Assembly (NCBI RefSeq): GCF_026626635.1
Contig: NZ_JAPNKA010000001.1
Coordinates: 2,666,001 to 2,730,000, forward strand
DNA: 64,000 bases
Origin: Archangium lansingense
Lineage (GTDB): Bacteria; Myxococcota; Myxococcia; Myxococcales; Myxococcaceae
Direction: 5' to 3'
In this document: piece after piece, positions 43,320 through 54,454 of the stretch
Position numbering within the stretch: the stretch's first letter is position 1
Layout of the letters: every line of letters starts with the position of its first letter
The notes under the pieces: model-generated
Told to the model about the DNA's origin: nothing
The model's database searches: none
What the model saw: the letters and a program-made list of their open reading frames with translations, nothing else
Program-made: the position numbers and the translations under genes

Positions 43320-45406
43320 GGCGCCACGGCTTCCGGACTCCGAGGCGTCTCGAGCACGGCCCGGGCCGCGTCGATGGCGTCGTGCGTACCGGCCAGCGCG
43401 AGCACATCTCCCGCTCGTAGCACCTCCTGGGCGGTGGGGACGACTGCCTCTCCCTCACCCCGCTGGATGGCGAGCACCGTGGCGCCCGTCATCCCGCGTA
43501 GGTTCAGCTCCGCGAGCGTCCGCCCCACGGCGGGACTCGAGGACTCGAGCCGGACGGGAGTCGGCTCGCCGAGCCCGGGGAGAATGGCATGGAGCGTCTT
43601 GAGCTGCTCCTCGCCATGTCCTTTCTCGCCCGTGCTCCGGGGCTGGGACTGGGACGCGAGCGCCGCGACGATGACCTGGGAGCCCGCGCGCACGTGCCCC
43701 TGGAGGTTGGTGGCGCTGCGCCAGAACCCCACCGCGAGCACGACAAGCTGGACGAGCAGCACGGCCGCTCCCTGGAAGCCGGGGAGGAAGGGCTGGGTGA
43801 CGGCCACGAGGGGCGCGCCCACGAGCAGCAGGCTCCCCAACTGGAGCGTCACGACGAGCGCGCGGCGGGGCGCAGCGGCCCGGTCCAGCTTGCCCTCGGC
43901 TCCGGGAGGCAGGGCGAGATCTGCGAGCAGCTCTCCCAGGCTATGGGCCAGCCGGACGATTCCCACGCAGAACGGCACCGCGAGCACGGACGCCAGGCCG
44001 ATGACGAGCAGGCGCGCCACCGAGGCCCCCAACCCGCCCCGGTTCTCGAGGGTCGCGGTGAGCTTCTCGAGGGAGACGGAGGTGCCGATGACGATCGCGG
44101 CGAGCATGGCCGCGTCGAGCAGCAGCAGGCGCAGCGTGCGGCGGATCCTCGCGCCCATGGTCTTCTGCGGCGGCGCGGTGCGCAGGCCCTCCACCCAACT
44201 CCCATAGAGGGCCGCGAACGTCTGAAGCGGCTTGGGCAGCTTGCGGTCCACGAGGTTGGCGACCGGACCCGCGGCCTTGATGAGGAACGGGGTGGTGAGG
44301 GTGGTGATGGCGGAGACGGCCACGGCCACCGGGTAGATGAACTGTCCCGTGGCATTCAGCGACAGGCCCAGGCCGGCGATGATGAAGGAGAACTCGCCAA
44401 TCTGCGCCAGGCTCATGCCCGACTGCACCGCGGTGCGGGTCCCGTTGCCCGTGAGGAACACGCCCAGGCCCACGCCCACGAGCTTGCCGATGATGACCAC
44501 CAGCGTCAGCACGAGCACCGCCACCCAGTGCTGGGCGATGAGCGCCGGGTCGATGAGCATGCCCACCGACACGAAGAAGATGGCCGCGAACACGTCGCGC
44601 ACCGGCTCCACCAGGTGCTCGACGTCCTTCTCCTTCCCGGACTCGGCCACGAGCGAGCCCGCGAGGAACGCGCCGAGCGCCACCGAGTAGCCGAACTCCT
44701 GCGCCAGCAGCGCGATGGCGAAGCAGATGCCCATGCTCGTCACCAGCAGCATCTCCGGCCGCTCGAGCCGGTGGACGAAGCGCACCACGCGCGGGATGAC
44801 CAGCAGCCCCACCACGACGAGCCCCACCAGGAACAGCGCCAGGCGGCCGATGGTGAAGGTGAGCTGTCCCGCCGACAGTCCCGCGCCGGAGGAGACCGCC
44901 GTGAGCGTCGCCATCAGCAGGATGGCGATGAGGTCCTCGACGATGAGCACGCCGACGACGATCTCCCGCAGCTTGCCCTGGATGCCCTGCTCCGCGAACG
45001 CCTTGGCGATGATGGTCGTGCTGGAGATGGCGATGATGGCGCCGGTGAAGATGCTCTCCAGCGGCGTCCAGCCGAAGGCCCGGCCCACGACGAAGCCGAG
45101 CCAGACCATCAGGCTGCATTGGATGACGGCGGTGATTCCCGCCGTGGGGCCCACCTGGAACAGCTTGCGCAGGCTGAACTCCAGCCCGAGCGAGAACATG
45201 AGGAGGATGACGCCCAGCTCCGACAGGGTCTGGACGATGGCGGAGTCCGCGACGAGCGGAATGGGGACGTGAGGCCCGATGATGAGGCCCGCGATGATGT
45301 ACCCGAGCACGATGGGTTGGCGCAGTCGCTGGAAGATGACGGACGTCACCGCCGCGACGCAGAGGACCATTGCCAGAGCCTTGAGGAAGTCGTGAGCACC
45401 GTGCAT
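43316..45406 (-). CDS. CPA2-type cation:proton antiporter with C-terminal TrkA_C, 696 aa
   Basis: A KefB/GerN-like exchanger: about twelve membrane helices to about 390, including VLGYIIAGLIIGPHVPIPLV, GVILLMFSLGLEFSL, IAISSTTIIAKAF and VLIVEDLIAILLM (the acidic ED pair of CPA2 exchangers). A second hydrophobic stretch (410-580) has extra helices. A cytoplasmic TrkA_C (RCK-C) domain with PTPVRLESSSPAVGRTLAELNLRG closes it; no TrkA_N NAD-binding domain is visible. It probably exchanges K+ or Na+ for protons. ATG 45406 is the start. Confidence 0.92.
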   Translation of the reverse strand: MHGAHDFLKALAMVLCVAAVTSVIFQRLRQPIVLGYIIAGLIIGPHVPIPLVADSAIVQTLSELGVILLMFSLGLEFSLRKLFQVGPTAGITAVIQCSLMVWLGFVVGRAFGWTPLESIFTGAIIAISSTTIIAKAFAEQGIQGKLREIVVGVLIVEDLIAILLMATLTAVSSGAGLSAGQLTFTIGRLALFLVGLVVVGLLVIPRVVRFVHRLERPEMLLVTSMGICFAIALLAQEFGYSVALGAFLAGSLVAESGKEKDVEHLVEPVRDVFAAIFFVSVGMLIDPALIAQHWVAVLVLTLVVIIGKLVGVGLGVFLTGNGTRTAVQSGMSLAQIGEFSFIIAGLGLSLNATGQFIYPVAVAVSAITTLTTPFLIKAAGPVANLVDRKLPKPLQTFAALYGSWVEGLRTAPPQKTMGARIRRTLRLLLLDAAMLAAIVIGTSVSLEKLTATLENRGGLGASVARLLVIGLASVLAVPFCVGIVRLAHSLGELLADLALPPGAEGKLDRAAAPRRALVVTLQLGSLLLVGAPLVAVTQPFLPGFQGAAVLLVQLVVLAVGFWRSATNLQGHVRAGSQVIVAALASQSQPRSTGEKGHGEEQLKTLHAILPGLGEPTPVRLESSSPAVGRTLAELNLRGMTGATVLAIQRGEGEAVVPTAQEVLRAGDVLALAGTHDAIDAARAVLETPRSPEAVAP

Positions 45407-45487
45407 CGCTGATTCACCTGCTGAGAAGCTGTAAGGGAAGGGTAGTCACCGGATTCATTCCGCGCGGCGCGCGGAGGGGCGCCGGGA

Positions 45488-45528
45488 GTGCGCACTGGCC
45501 CCGGTCCATGGCGAGGGCCAGTGCGCAC
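45488..45528 (-). terminator. Long perfect hairpin between antiporter and small membrane gene
   Basis: GTGCGCACTGGCCC (45488-45501) pairs with GGGCCAGTGCGCAC (45515-45528), a 14-bp perfect stem with a 13-nt loop, 10 bp after the stop of the small minus-strand gene. No T-tract follows, so it may terminate weakly or separate two transcripts. Confidence 0.6.
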
Positions 45529-45537
45529 CCCCTTCCG

Positions 45538-45681
45538 TCAGCCGAACTTGTCGTAGGCGATTGCGGCTCCAACGATGATCAGGCAGACGACCAGCGCGAG
45601 GATGAGCCGTCCCGCCAGTCCTGAGTCGTGTCCCCCGTTGGCGGGGACAGGGGTCTTCGTATCGTTCTGTTCGTTGTGCAA
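45538..45681 (-). CDS. Small single-pass membrane protein, about 47 aa
   Basis: The end of the frame reads AGRLILALVVCLIIVGAAIAYDKFG, one clear transmembrane helix with a short tail. The polar part before it starts HNEQNDTKTPVPANGGHD. A TTG at 45681 gives 47 aa; an ATG at 45735 would give 65 aa, adding an Arg-rich segment. Function unknown. A strong hairpin lies just after its stop. Confidence 0.5.
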   Translation of the reverse strand: MHNEQNDTKTPVPANGGHDSGLAGRLILALVVCLIIVGAAIAYDKFG

Positions 45682-45842
45682 GGTGTGCCTCGTGCGCGTC
45701 GGGGTGCCGACACGCCGGTATAGGGATGGAGTCACAGCGCGCAGCCTCGAGCGGCCCGTCCAGCGCGGCGCTTCCCTGGAGAAGCTGCCGTCCCGGCGGG
45801 CCGTGTCCGAGGCCGTGCGTCTCTACCTCTGGGACCGGAACG

Positions 45843-46304
45843 TCACGCGGTCCGCGGAGGTCCTTGCGCGGGGCAGTTGGCGATCACGGGCCGATCCGCG
45901 ACCCGTCCGTGGTGGCTCGTCGGCGAGACGCACGACAGCCGCATCCTCGTGCGTTCCGCGAGCAGTGCTTCCGGCCGCAGCGCGGGGTTGAGCCGCGTGT
46001 CGGAGCGCTGGTGCAGGGGAGGTGGCTTGCCGCCAGGGCGCGGGAGCTCCAGATGGCCCTGGGACGGTGCCGCATGGACGCCCACCAGCCGCTGCGGCCC
46101 GAAGACATGGGCGGAGAGCGAGTTCTCGCGCTGCCGCTCCCGCACGGTGGTGACCCGCCGGGTGTCCGTGTGCCCGAGCGCACGGGCGCTCATCGAACAC
46201 ACGCCGACCCCAATGGCCAGCAGCAGGGCACACAGCGCACCCTCCAGGGCCATCCATCGGGCGCTCGAGGGGGCGCGCCTGGCGGCGTGGTCAGCGGTTC
46301 TCAT
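45843..46304 (-). CDS. Hypothetical membrane-anchored protein, 153 aa
   Basis: One hydrophobic helix (ALEGALCALLLAIGVGVCSM) near residue 20-40 is followed by a polar region with a regular, protein-like composition (RRVTTVRERQREN, VFGPQRLVGVHAAP, HGRVADRPVIANCP). This minus-strand frame is better than the overlapping plus-strand frames, which are Arg/Ala/Pro-rich shadows. I do not recognise the family, and no ribosome site is evident before ATG 46304. Confidence 0.45.
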   Translation of the reverse strand: MRTADHAARRAPSSARWMALEGALCALLLAIGVGVCSMSARALGHTDTRRVTTVRERQRENSLSAHVFGPQRLVGVHAAPSQGHLELPRPGGKPPPLHQRSDTRLNPALRPEALLAERTRMRLSCVSPTSHHGRVADRPVIANCPAQGPPRTA

Positions 46305-46361
46305 GAAGATTGAGGCTCAAATTCTCACTACCATCTGGAATAGCCTGGGCCAAGGCACTCT

Positions 46362-47120
46362 TCAGGAAGAACTGGAGGTGCTTGCTGCTGTTGGACGAGG
46401 TCTTCCCACCGCCGGGCTTCGGGGCGGCCCTCCCCGGCGCTCCTTGTCCTCGGACGCGTGCTCCTCCGGGTGATCTTCGACGAGCAGCTCACGCATGAGC
46501 CGCCGTCCCAGGGCCAGCCCCAGCAACAGGCTGATCAGCAGCCCGCTCACCGAGGCCAACGTCGTCCACGTCTTCCCCTGTCCCAGCGCGCTTCCGAAGA
46601 GCGCCGTCAGCATCGTCCCCGGGGCGGTGCCGACCAGCGCGCCCAACGCCAGGGGCCAGAAGCGCGCCCCGGAGGCGGAGGCCGTCGCGAGCAGCACGTC
46701 CGCCGGAATCACCGAGTTGATGCACGCGAGGAAGCCGAGCTGGAACCCGTGCCCGCGTGCCACGTGCTGGAGCGCGGTGTGCCTCCGGCCCGCGAGCCGT
46801 CGCATCGGCTTGCGGCCGAGCCGGCTGGCCACCAGGTGGATGACCCCCGTGGCCAGGACACTGCCGAGGAGGGCATAGACCGTTCCGTGCGCCATGCCGA
46901 AGAGCAGGCCACCCACGGCGGTGAAGAACTGACCCGGCAGGAGCGTCACCGGCCGGATGGCCAGCAGCAGGATGAAGACAACGGGCGCCAGCAACCCCAG
47001 GGGACGCAGCCAGTCGGAGAGCTGCCGTTGATCCAGGTACTGAGGCCCCAGCAGCCGGAGCGCCACCAGCAGCCCGACGGAGAAGCACAGCGGGGCGAGG
47101 AGCTTGAGACTGGCGCTCAT
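46362..47120 (-). CDS. VTT-domain (TVP38/TMEM64, DedA-like) membrane protein, 252 aa
   Basis: SNARE-associated/VTT family: several helices with LLAIRPVTLLPGQFFTAVGG and FGMAHGTVYALLGSVLATG, and FLACINSVIPADVLLATASAS in the re-entrant part. The family is thought to scramble or transport lipids. A cytoplasmic tail rich in Arg/Pro/Ser follows. ATG 47120 has a GGGGAGGG stretch directly upstream; ATG 47153 is an alternative that adds 11 residues. A second VTT protein is at 62092-62769. Confidence 0.8.
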   Translation of the reverse strand: MSASLKLLAPLCFSVGLLVALRLLGPQYLDQRQLSDWLRPLGLLAPVVFILLLAIRPVTLLPGQFFTAVGGLLFGMAHGTVYALLGSVLATGVIHLVASRLGRKPMRRLAGRRHTALQHVARGHGFQLGFLACINSVIPADVLLATASASGARFWPLALGALVGTAPGTMLTALFGSALGQGKTWTTLASVSGLLISLLLGLALGRRLMRELLVEDHPEEHASEDKERRGGPPRSPAVGRPRPTAASTSSSS

Positions 47121-47386
47121 CCCTCCCCTCTCGGAGCGAGGGTGCGCGGACATGGTGCAAAACTGGGAGTAGCCCCTCCCCGGGGCAATGGTGCCAGGGA
47201 CTCTCCCTCCACCAGGGAGCAAGGAGCGCGTCTGCCCCCGAGCCCGGAGCGCATGGCGCCTCTCCGCCCTCCAGGCAAGCAGCCATGGACTCGTACCCGA
47301 GGGCTCGGTCCCTCCGGCCATGAGGTGCCTAGCTTCGAGCAATGGCGGCGCACGGGAGCGCCGGGGCGGTGGGGGGAGGGGCGTGG

Positions 47387-47935
47387 ATGGTTCAGCACTC
47401 GTGGTCTTTGAACTTGAACTGGGTGACACCCGAGCTGGCCGTGGGGGGACGTTTCCCCATCGAGGCCGCGGAGCACCTGGCCCGGAGGCTCGCCATCCGT
47501 CACATTGTCGATGTGCGCCGGGAGCGCTGTGACGACGAGCGCGTCCTGCGCCAACACGGCATCACCCTGCTGCACCTGCCCACCGAGGACCTGTGTGCCA
47601 TCAGCCGCCCCATGCTCGACCAGGGCGTGAGCTGGGTCCACGGCCACCTCTCGCAGGGGAACAAGGTCTACATCCACTGCGAGCACGGCATCGGCCGCAG
47701 CGCGCTGCTGGCCCTGTGTGTGCTGGTGGAGCTCGGGCACTCGCCGCTGGACGCGCTCTCCCTGGCCAAGCGCCAGCGCCAGCGCGTCTCGCCCAGTCCC
47801 GAGCAGCTCGAGACTTTCATGGCCTGGGCCGAGGAGCGCCGCGTGGCGCGTGCGCTCCCCTGGAGTACCCCCACCTTCGACGACCTGGCCGACATCGCTT
47901 ACTGCCAGCTGCGCTCATCCCCCTCCATCGGCTGA
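47387..47935 (+). CDS. Dual-specificity-type protein phosphatase, 182 aa
   Basis: The active-site loop is YIHCEHGIGRSALLAL, a complete HCxxGxxRS signature with the Cys nucleophile and Arg. Preceding elements (IRHIVDVRRERCDDERVLRQHG; ITLLHLPTEDLC, with the general acid Asp) fit the family. It could remove phosphate from proteins or phospholipids. ATG 47387 has a GGGGGGAGGGG ribosome site; more upstream starts at 47342 lack one. Divergent from the VTT protein with 266 bp between them. Confidence 0.87.
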   Translation: MVQHSWSLNLNWVTPELAVGGRFPIEAAEHLARRLAIRHIVDVRRERCDDERVLRQHGITLLHLPTEDLCAISRPMLDQGVSWVHGHLSQGNKVYIHCEHGIGRSALLALCVLVELGHSPLDALSLAKRQRQRVSPSPEQLETFMAWAEERRVARALPWSTPTFDDLADIAYCQLRSSPSIG

Positions 47936-47956
47936 GGGTGGAGGCCGGGGGCCCCG

Positions 47957-48670
47957 TTACTTCTTCGGCTGCTGCATGCCGGAGCCGGACTGGCCCGTGC
48001 CCATGTGGCCATCCATGTGGCCGCCCGTGCCCGACTCGCTGCCCTTCTGCATGTCGGTGCCCGCGCCGCCCACTCCCATGGCCTGGCCCAGCTTGCCGAG
48101 CACCGAGTAGGCTTGCTGGCGGTGGTGGGAGACCTGCTGCGTCATCTCCTCCATCAGCGCGGTGAGCTGGGTGTTGCCGGTGACGGCCTGCCGGCCCGCC
48201 ATCAGCTTGCCGAGTGTGGCGTCATGGTCGCCCACCTGGCCGGAGATGTAGCAGGAGTCGAACGGCTCTGCCTTGAGCGCCTGGAGCTCCTCCATGATGG
48301 CCTTGTCGGCCGCCATGGCCTTCTTCTCCGCGTCGTTCATTGGCTTGGGCGTGTCCGACAGCTTCAGGCCCCGGCCCTGGGCCAGCGTCACCAGCTTCTG
48401 GTCGGCGGCGGTGTGATCTCGCACCATCTGCTCGCCAAAGGCTTTCACGTCCGGGTTGTTGGAGTTCTGCTGGGCGAGCTGGCCGAGCTTGATTTCCAGC
48501 TGGTTGGTGTAGTGCAGCCGCTCGAGCAGGGCCTTCTCGTCGGTGGGCACCACGAATCCACGCAGCTCGGCCGTGCCCTTCTTGTTCTCCTTGACCCCCT
48601 GCTGCGCGAGCGCGGTGCCACCGAGAACCAGCGTGCCGGCGAGGAGGAATCCCTGAATCGTCTGCTTCAT
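47957..48670 (-). CDS. DUF4142 exported protein, 237 aa
   Basis: The signal peptide ends GGTALAQQ. The body is a four-helix DUF4142 domain: LLERLHYTNQLEIKLGQLAQ, VKAFGEQMVRDHTAADQKL and QQVSHHRQQAYSVLGKL. The family is ferritin-like in shape, periplasmic and of unknown function. The C-terminal tail is Gly/Met/His-rich (GGHMDGHMGTG), which could bind metal. ATG 48670 has an AAAGGAAG ribosome site. Divergent from glgX. Confidence 0.85.
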   Translation of the reverse strand: MKQTIQGFLLAGTLVLGGTALAQQGVKENKKGTAELRGFVVPTDEKALLERLHYTNQLEIKLGQLAQQNSNNPDVKAFGEQMVRDHTAADQKLVTLAQGRGLKLSDTPKPMNDAEKKAMAADKAIMEELQALKAEPFDSCYISGQVGDHDATLGKLMAGRQAVTGNTQLTALMEEMTQQVSHHRQQAYSVLGKLGQAMGVGGAGTDMQKGSESGTGGHMDGHMGTGQSGSGMQQPKK

Positions 48671-48899
48671 GTGCGGACTTCCTTTCTTGGGGAGAAGCGG
48701 GCGCGCACATTGGCCGGGAGCGCCAACGGACTTCATGGGTCCGCAGTCCAGAGCGTGTGGAAGCGTACGGAGGGGCTCTTGTCCTGATGCCTGGCGGACG
48801 CTTCATCTGTCCCGGGTCGGACGCAACGTGGAGTCCTTGAAGAGTGGGTACCCCACACACAGATTCCGGGACATTCTGTTGGAAAGGACAGCGAAGCGT

Positions 48900-51032
<2,133 letters not shown>

Positions 51033-51137
51033 GGCCCGGTGCTCCAGCGGGCAGGCGCCCACCCGCGGTGTGAGCGGGCAGGCAGCTGTCCCCGCGGGAT
51101 GTGGATGTGGATGTGGGTGGGCCGAGGAGGCGACAGA

Positions 51138-51170
51138 GCCACGGGCGAGCACGTTGCCCGTGGCTTTTGT
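51138..51170 (+). terminator. Intrinsic terminator after glgX
   Basis: GCCACGGGC (51138-51146) pairs with GCCCGTGGC (51156-51164), loop GAGCACGTT, followed at once by TTTTGT. It lies 105 bp after the stop and 20 bp before the next start codon, so it also separates glgX from the sensor kinase genes. Confidence 0.85.
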
Positions 51171-51190
51171 CACGTGGTACCCATTGTCCC

Positions 51191-52519
51191 ATGAGTCCTC
51201 CGACGGGGGAGTGCCGCCGGATCCTGGTGGTCGACGACAACAGTGCCATCCACCAGGACTTCCGGAAGATCCTCGCCAGGAGCGGCGAGGGTTCCGAGGA
51301 GCTGGACGCGATGGAGTCCATGCTCTTCGGGGATGCACCGCCCCAGAGCAGCACCACCCGCTTCGAGCTGGACTTCGCGCTGGGCGGGGAAGAGGGCGTA
51401 CGTCGCGTGCGAGACGCGGTGCGTGAAGGGCGCCCGTACGCAGTGGCCTTCGTGGACATCCGCATGCCCCCGGGCATGGACGGCGTGGAGGCGACTCGGC
51501 TCATGTGGCAGGAGGAGGCGGACCTGCAGGTGGTGCTCTGCTCGGCCCACTCCGACTACTCCTGGGACGAGCTGTCTCGCAAGCTGGGGACGAGTGAGCG
51601 GCTGCTCATCCTGCGCAAGCCCTTCGACAGCATCGAGGTGCGGCAGATGGCGCACGCGCTCTGCGAGAAGTGGGAGCTGTTGCGCGCCAGCCACCAGCGG
51701 ATGGAGGACCTGGAGCGGATGGTGGAGGAGCGGACGCGGGCGCTGGAGGAGGCCAATGCCCGGCTGATTCACGCGCAGAAGCTGGAGGCCCTGGGGCGGA
51801 TGTCCGCGGGCCTGGCCCACGAGGTCAACAACCCCCTGAGCTACATCCTCTCCAACCTGCGCCACGTGGTGCATGGGCTCGAGAAGCTGCCGTGCAAGGA
51901 GGAAGGGCTGAAGGCCCGCGATAGCCTGACGGACGCCTGTCGCGATGCCACCGTCGGGGCCGAGCGCATCGAGCGCATCGTCCAGGATGTGCGCATCTTC
52001 GCCCGGATGGACGAGCCGCCGAGGGATCCAGTGGACGTGCGCGAGGTGATGGAGCTGTCCATCTCCATGGCGGCGCGGGCGCTGCGTCCGGAGCTGCGCC
52101 TGGTCCGCGACTTCCAAGAGGTGCCGCCCGTGTGGGGTAGCGAACACGGCCTGGGGCAGGTGTTCCTCAACCTCATCGTCAACGCCACCCACGCCCTGGC
52201 GGGCCGCGAGCAGCCCCTCCTGCGAGTGGGCATCCTGTCGCGCGAGGACGGCATGGTCGCGGTGGAGGTGCAGGACAACGGCAGCGGCATCCGGCCGGAG
52301 CATCTCAGCCGCCTCTTTGAGCCCTTTTTCACAACGAAGCCGGTGGGAACGGGCACGGGGCTCGGCCTGTCCATCTGCCATGGTATTGTGACGCGGTTGG
52401 GCGGGGACATCGCCGTGGACAGCTCCCCCGGCCAGGGCACCACCTTCCGCGTGCTGCTGCCCATGGCCACGGGACAGGCCGCGGAGAGTGCCCTGCTGGC
52501 GCTGAAGCGCTCGGTGTGA
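51191..52519 (+). CDS. REC-histidine kinase hybrid, 442 aa
   Basis: The N-terminal receiver has RILVVDDNSAIHQDF and the phosphorylatable Asp in FVDIRMPPGMDG, with Lys in LILRKPFD. About 45 residues between the first acidic pair and the Asp are an insertion (SGEGSEELDAMESMLFG) not typical of REC. A coiled coil (MEDLERMVEERTRALEEANA) leads to a HisKA with GLAHEVNNPLSYI and a HATPase with VNATHAL, DNGSGIRPEHL and GTGLGLSICHG. No membrane segment. It may act as a cytoplasmic phosphorelay kinase. The next kinase gene follows 14 bp later. Confidence 0.92.
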   Translation: MSPPTGECRRILVVDDNSAIHQDFRKILARSGEGSEELDAMESMLFGDAPPQSSTTRFELDFALGGEEGVRRVRDAVREGRPYAVAFVDIRMPPGMDGVEATRLMWQEEADLQVVLCSAHSDYSWDELSRKLGTSERLLILRKPFDSIEVRQMAHALCEKWELLRASHQRMEDLERMVEERTRALEEANARLIHAQKLEALGRMSAGLAHEVNNPLSYILSNLRHVVHGLEKLPCKEEGLKARDSLTDACRDATVGAERIERIVQDVRIFARMDEPPRDPVDVREVMELSISMAARALRPELRLVRDFQEVPPVWGSEHGLGQVFLNLIVNATHALAGREQPLLRVGILSREDGMVAVEVQDNGSGIRPEHLSRLFEPFFTTKPVGTGTGLGLSICHGIVTRLGGDIAVDSSPGQGTTFRVLLPMATGQAAESALLALKRSV

Positions 52520-52533
52520 AAGAGGGGGCTTGA

Positions 52534-54390
52534 ATGGGCCGCGGCCCGCGAGCATGGGTGTTGGAGCGGCTGGATAGGTGGCTGACGCCGGAGCAGCGTC
52601 GGCTGCCTCCCGAGGAGCTCTGGCGCTACCGGGCGCTGCTGGGAGCCACGGGCCTGCTGATGCTGTTGAACGGCCTGTACCTGCTCACCATCCCCCTCCA
52701 TCCGCCCGCGCAACGTCTGGCCCAAGGCCTGGTGGCGGGGCTGGCCATGGGGGTTTACGTGCTGGTGCTGGTGCTGGCGCGCCGGCTGCCCTCGCCGACC
52801 GTTCCGTCCTACCTCCTGTGCTCGGCCCTGTCCGCGGGCTTCATCCTGGGCACCCTGCCCTGGGACACGCAGGGGACTGTCTCGCACGCGGTGGGCATGT
52901 TGCTTCCGGCCCTGGCCGTCTACCTGCTGGGGCCGCGCCGCGGGTTCTTCTTCACCACGCTCCTCATCGTGTACGTGGGGTTGGGCCACCAGCTCTACCA
53001 CTCCGGCTTTGGCCAGGTGCGGCCGCTCTTCCAGAACCCGGCCGTGTGGATGGGCAACATCATCACCAGCCTCAGCCTGTTGATGGGCTGGGCGCTGAGC
53101 TGGCTCTACAACGCCGTGCGCGAGGAGTCCCACGGGGTGCTGGAGCGGGCCCTGAAGACGCTGCACGAGAACGAGAGCAAGCTGCTCAGCGTCCTGGAGA
53201 GCACGGAGGACGTGGTGCTGGCGCTCGATACGGAAGGGCGCGTCATCACCGCCAACCAGAAGGCCAGGTTGCTGTTCCAGCGCTTCCAGGGCAGGTCGCT
53301 CGAAGCGGGCGCGTCCTTCCTGGAGATGTCCTCTCCGGCGCTCCAGGCGCAGTTCCGCCAGGCGCTGGAGGGGAGCCGGGTGCGCGCGGAGGAGCACACC
53401 GTCTTGGGGGGCCGCTCCCTGACGGTGGACATCATCTTGAACCCGGTGTGGGAAGGGGGACGGGTGGTAGGCGCGACGCTCTTCAGCCGGGACATCTCCG
53501 AGCGCAAGGAGGCCGAGGCCCGGCTGGCGGAGCTGCACCGCAACCTCGTGGAAGTGTCGCGCCACGCGGGCATGGCGGAGATCGCCACCGGTGTGCTGCA
53601 CAACGTGGGCAACACGCTCAACAGCGTGAACGTGTCGGCCAACCTCGTGGTGGAGCGGCTGCGCGGCTCGCGTGTCACCGGCCTGGAGCGGGCCGTGGAG
53701 CTGCTGCGGGAGAATGCCTCGCGGCTGGGTACCTTCCTCGAGGAGGACGCGCGGGGCCGGCAGTTCCCGGCCTACCTGGCGGCGCTCTCGGGCCAGCTCA
53801 CCCAGGAGCGGGAGTCCGTGCTGGAGGAGCTGCGGCGGCTGGTCGAGAGCGTGGACCACATCAAGTCCGTGGTGAGCATGCAGCAGCAGCATGCGCGCTT
53901 CGCCGGAGTGGTGGAGCGGGTGGAGGTGCCCGGGCTGCTCGACGATGCGATGCGCCTGCACGCCGTGTCCTACGAGCGGCTGGGCATCCAGCTCCGGCGC
54001 GAGTACAGCGCTCCGGTCTCCGCGGTGATGGTGGACCGGCACAAGCTGCTGCAGATTTTGGTGAACCTGCTGAGCAACGCGCGCCATGCCCTGGTGGACA
54101 GCGGGCGCGCGGACAAGCAGCTCACCCTGCGCGTGGCGCAGGCTGGAGAGAGGCTGAGCATCGCCGTGGCCGACAACGGGGTGGGCATTGCCCCGGAGAA
54201 CCTGGCGCGCCTCTTCACCCAGGGCTTCACCACGAAGAAGGACGGGCACGGCTTCGGGCTGCACTTCAGCGCGCTGTCCGCCGAGGAGATGGGCGGTACC
54301 CTCCGGTGTGAGAGCGAGGGCCCTGGCCAGGGGGCCACTTTCACCCTCGAGCTGCCCCTCCAGGGTGAAGGCGTCCGTCCTACCCTCTGA
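52534..54390 (+). CDS. Membrane sensor histidine kinase with PAS domain, 618 aa
   Basis: About six membrane helices lie within residues 45-195 (LLGATGLLMLLNGLYLL, SAGFILGTLPW, TLLIVYVGLGHQ, LSLLMGWALSWLY), followed by a coiled coil and a PAS-type domain (VLESTEDVVLALDTEGRVIT to FSRDISERKEAEARL). The kinase has H-box GMAEIATGVLHNVGNTLNSV (phospho-His in HNVGN) and ATPase boxes LLSNARHAL, VADNGVGIAPENL and GHGFGLHFSAL. No regulator is adjacent. The downstream gene at 54455 is its paralogue. Confidence 0.92.
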   Translation: MGRGPRAWVLERLDRWLTPEQRRLPPEELWRYRALLGATGLLMLLNGLYLLTIPLHPPAQRLAQGLVAGLAMGVYVLVLVLARRLPSPTVPSYLLCSALSAGFILGTLPWDTQGTVSHAVGMLLPALAVYLLGPRRGFFFTTLLIVYVGLGHQLYHSGFGQVRPLFQNPAVWMGNIITSLSLLMGWALSWLYNAVREESHGVLERALKTLHENESKLLSVLESTEDVVLALDTEGRVITANQKARLLFQRFQGRSLEAGASFLEMSSPALQAQFRQALEGSRVRAEEHTVLGGRSLTVDIILNPVWEGGRVVGATLFSRDISERKEAEARLAELHRNLVEVSRHAGMAEIATGVLHNVGNTLNSVNVSANLVVERLRGSRVTGLERAVELLRENASRLGTFLEEDARGRQFPAYLAALSGQLTQERESVLEELRRLVESVDHIKSVVSMQQQHARFAGVVERVEVPGLLDDAMRLHAVSYERLGIQLRREYSAPVSAVMVDRHKLLQILVNLLSNARHALVDSGRADKQLTLRVAQAGERLSIAVADNGVGIAPENLARLFTQGFTTKKDGHGFGLHFSALSAEEMGGTLRCESEGPGQGATFTLELPLQGEGVRPTL

Positions 54391-54454
54391 TTTGCAAGCA
54401 AACCCAGGCTCTCGGTCATACTTCCCTGCTGGATGTCGCACCGGGGGGGTTGTC

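Noticed and set aside
51099..51120. GTGGAT-type short tandem repeat before the glgX terminator
   Set aside because: Only two or three units and no link to a gene; taken as simple sequence.
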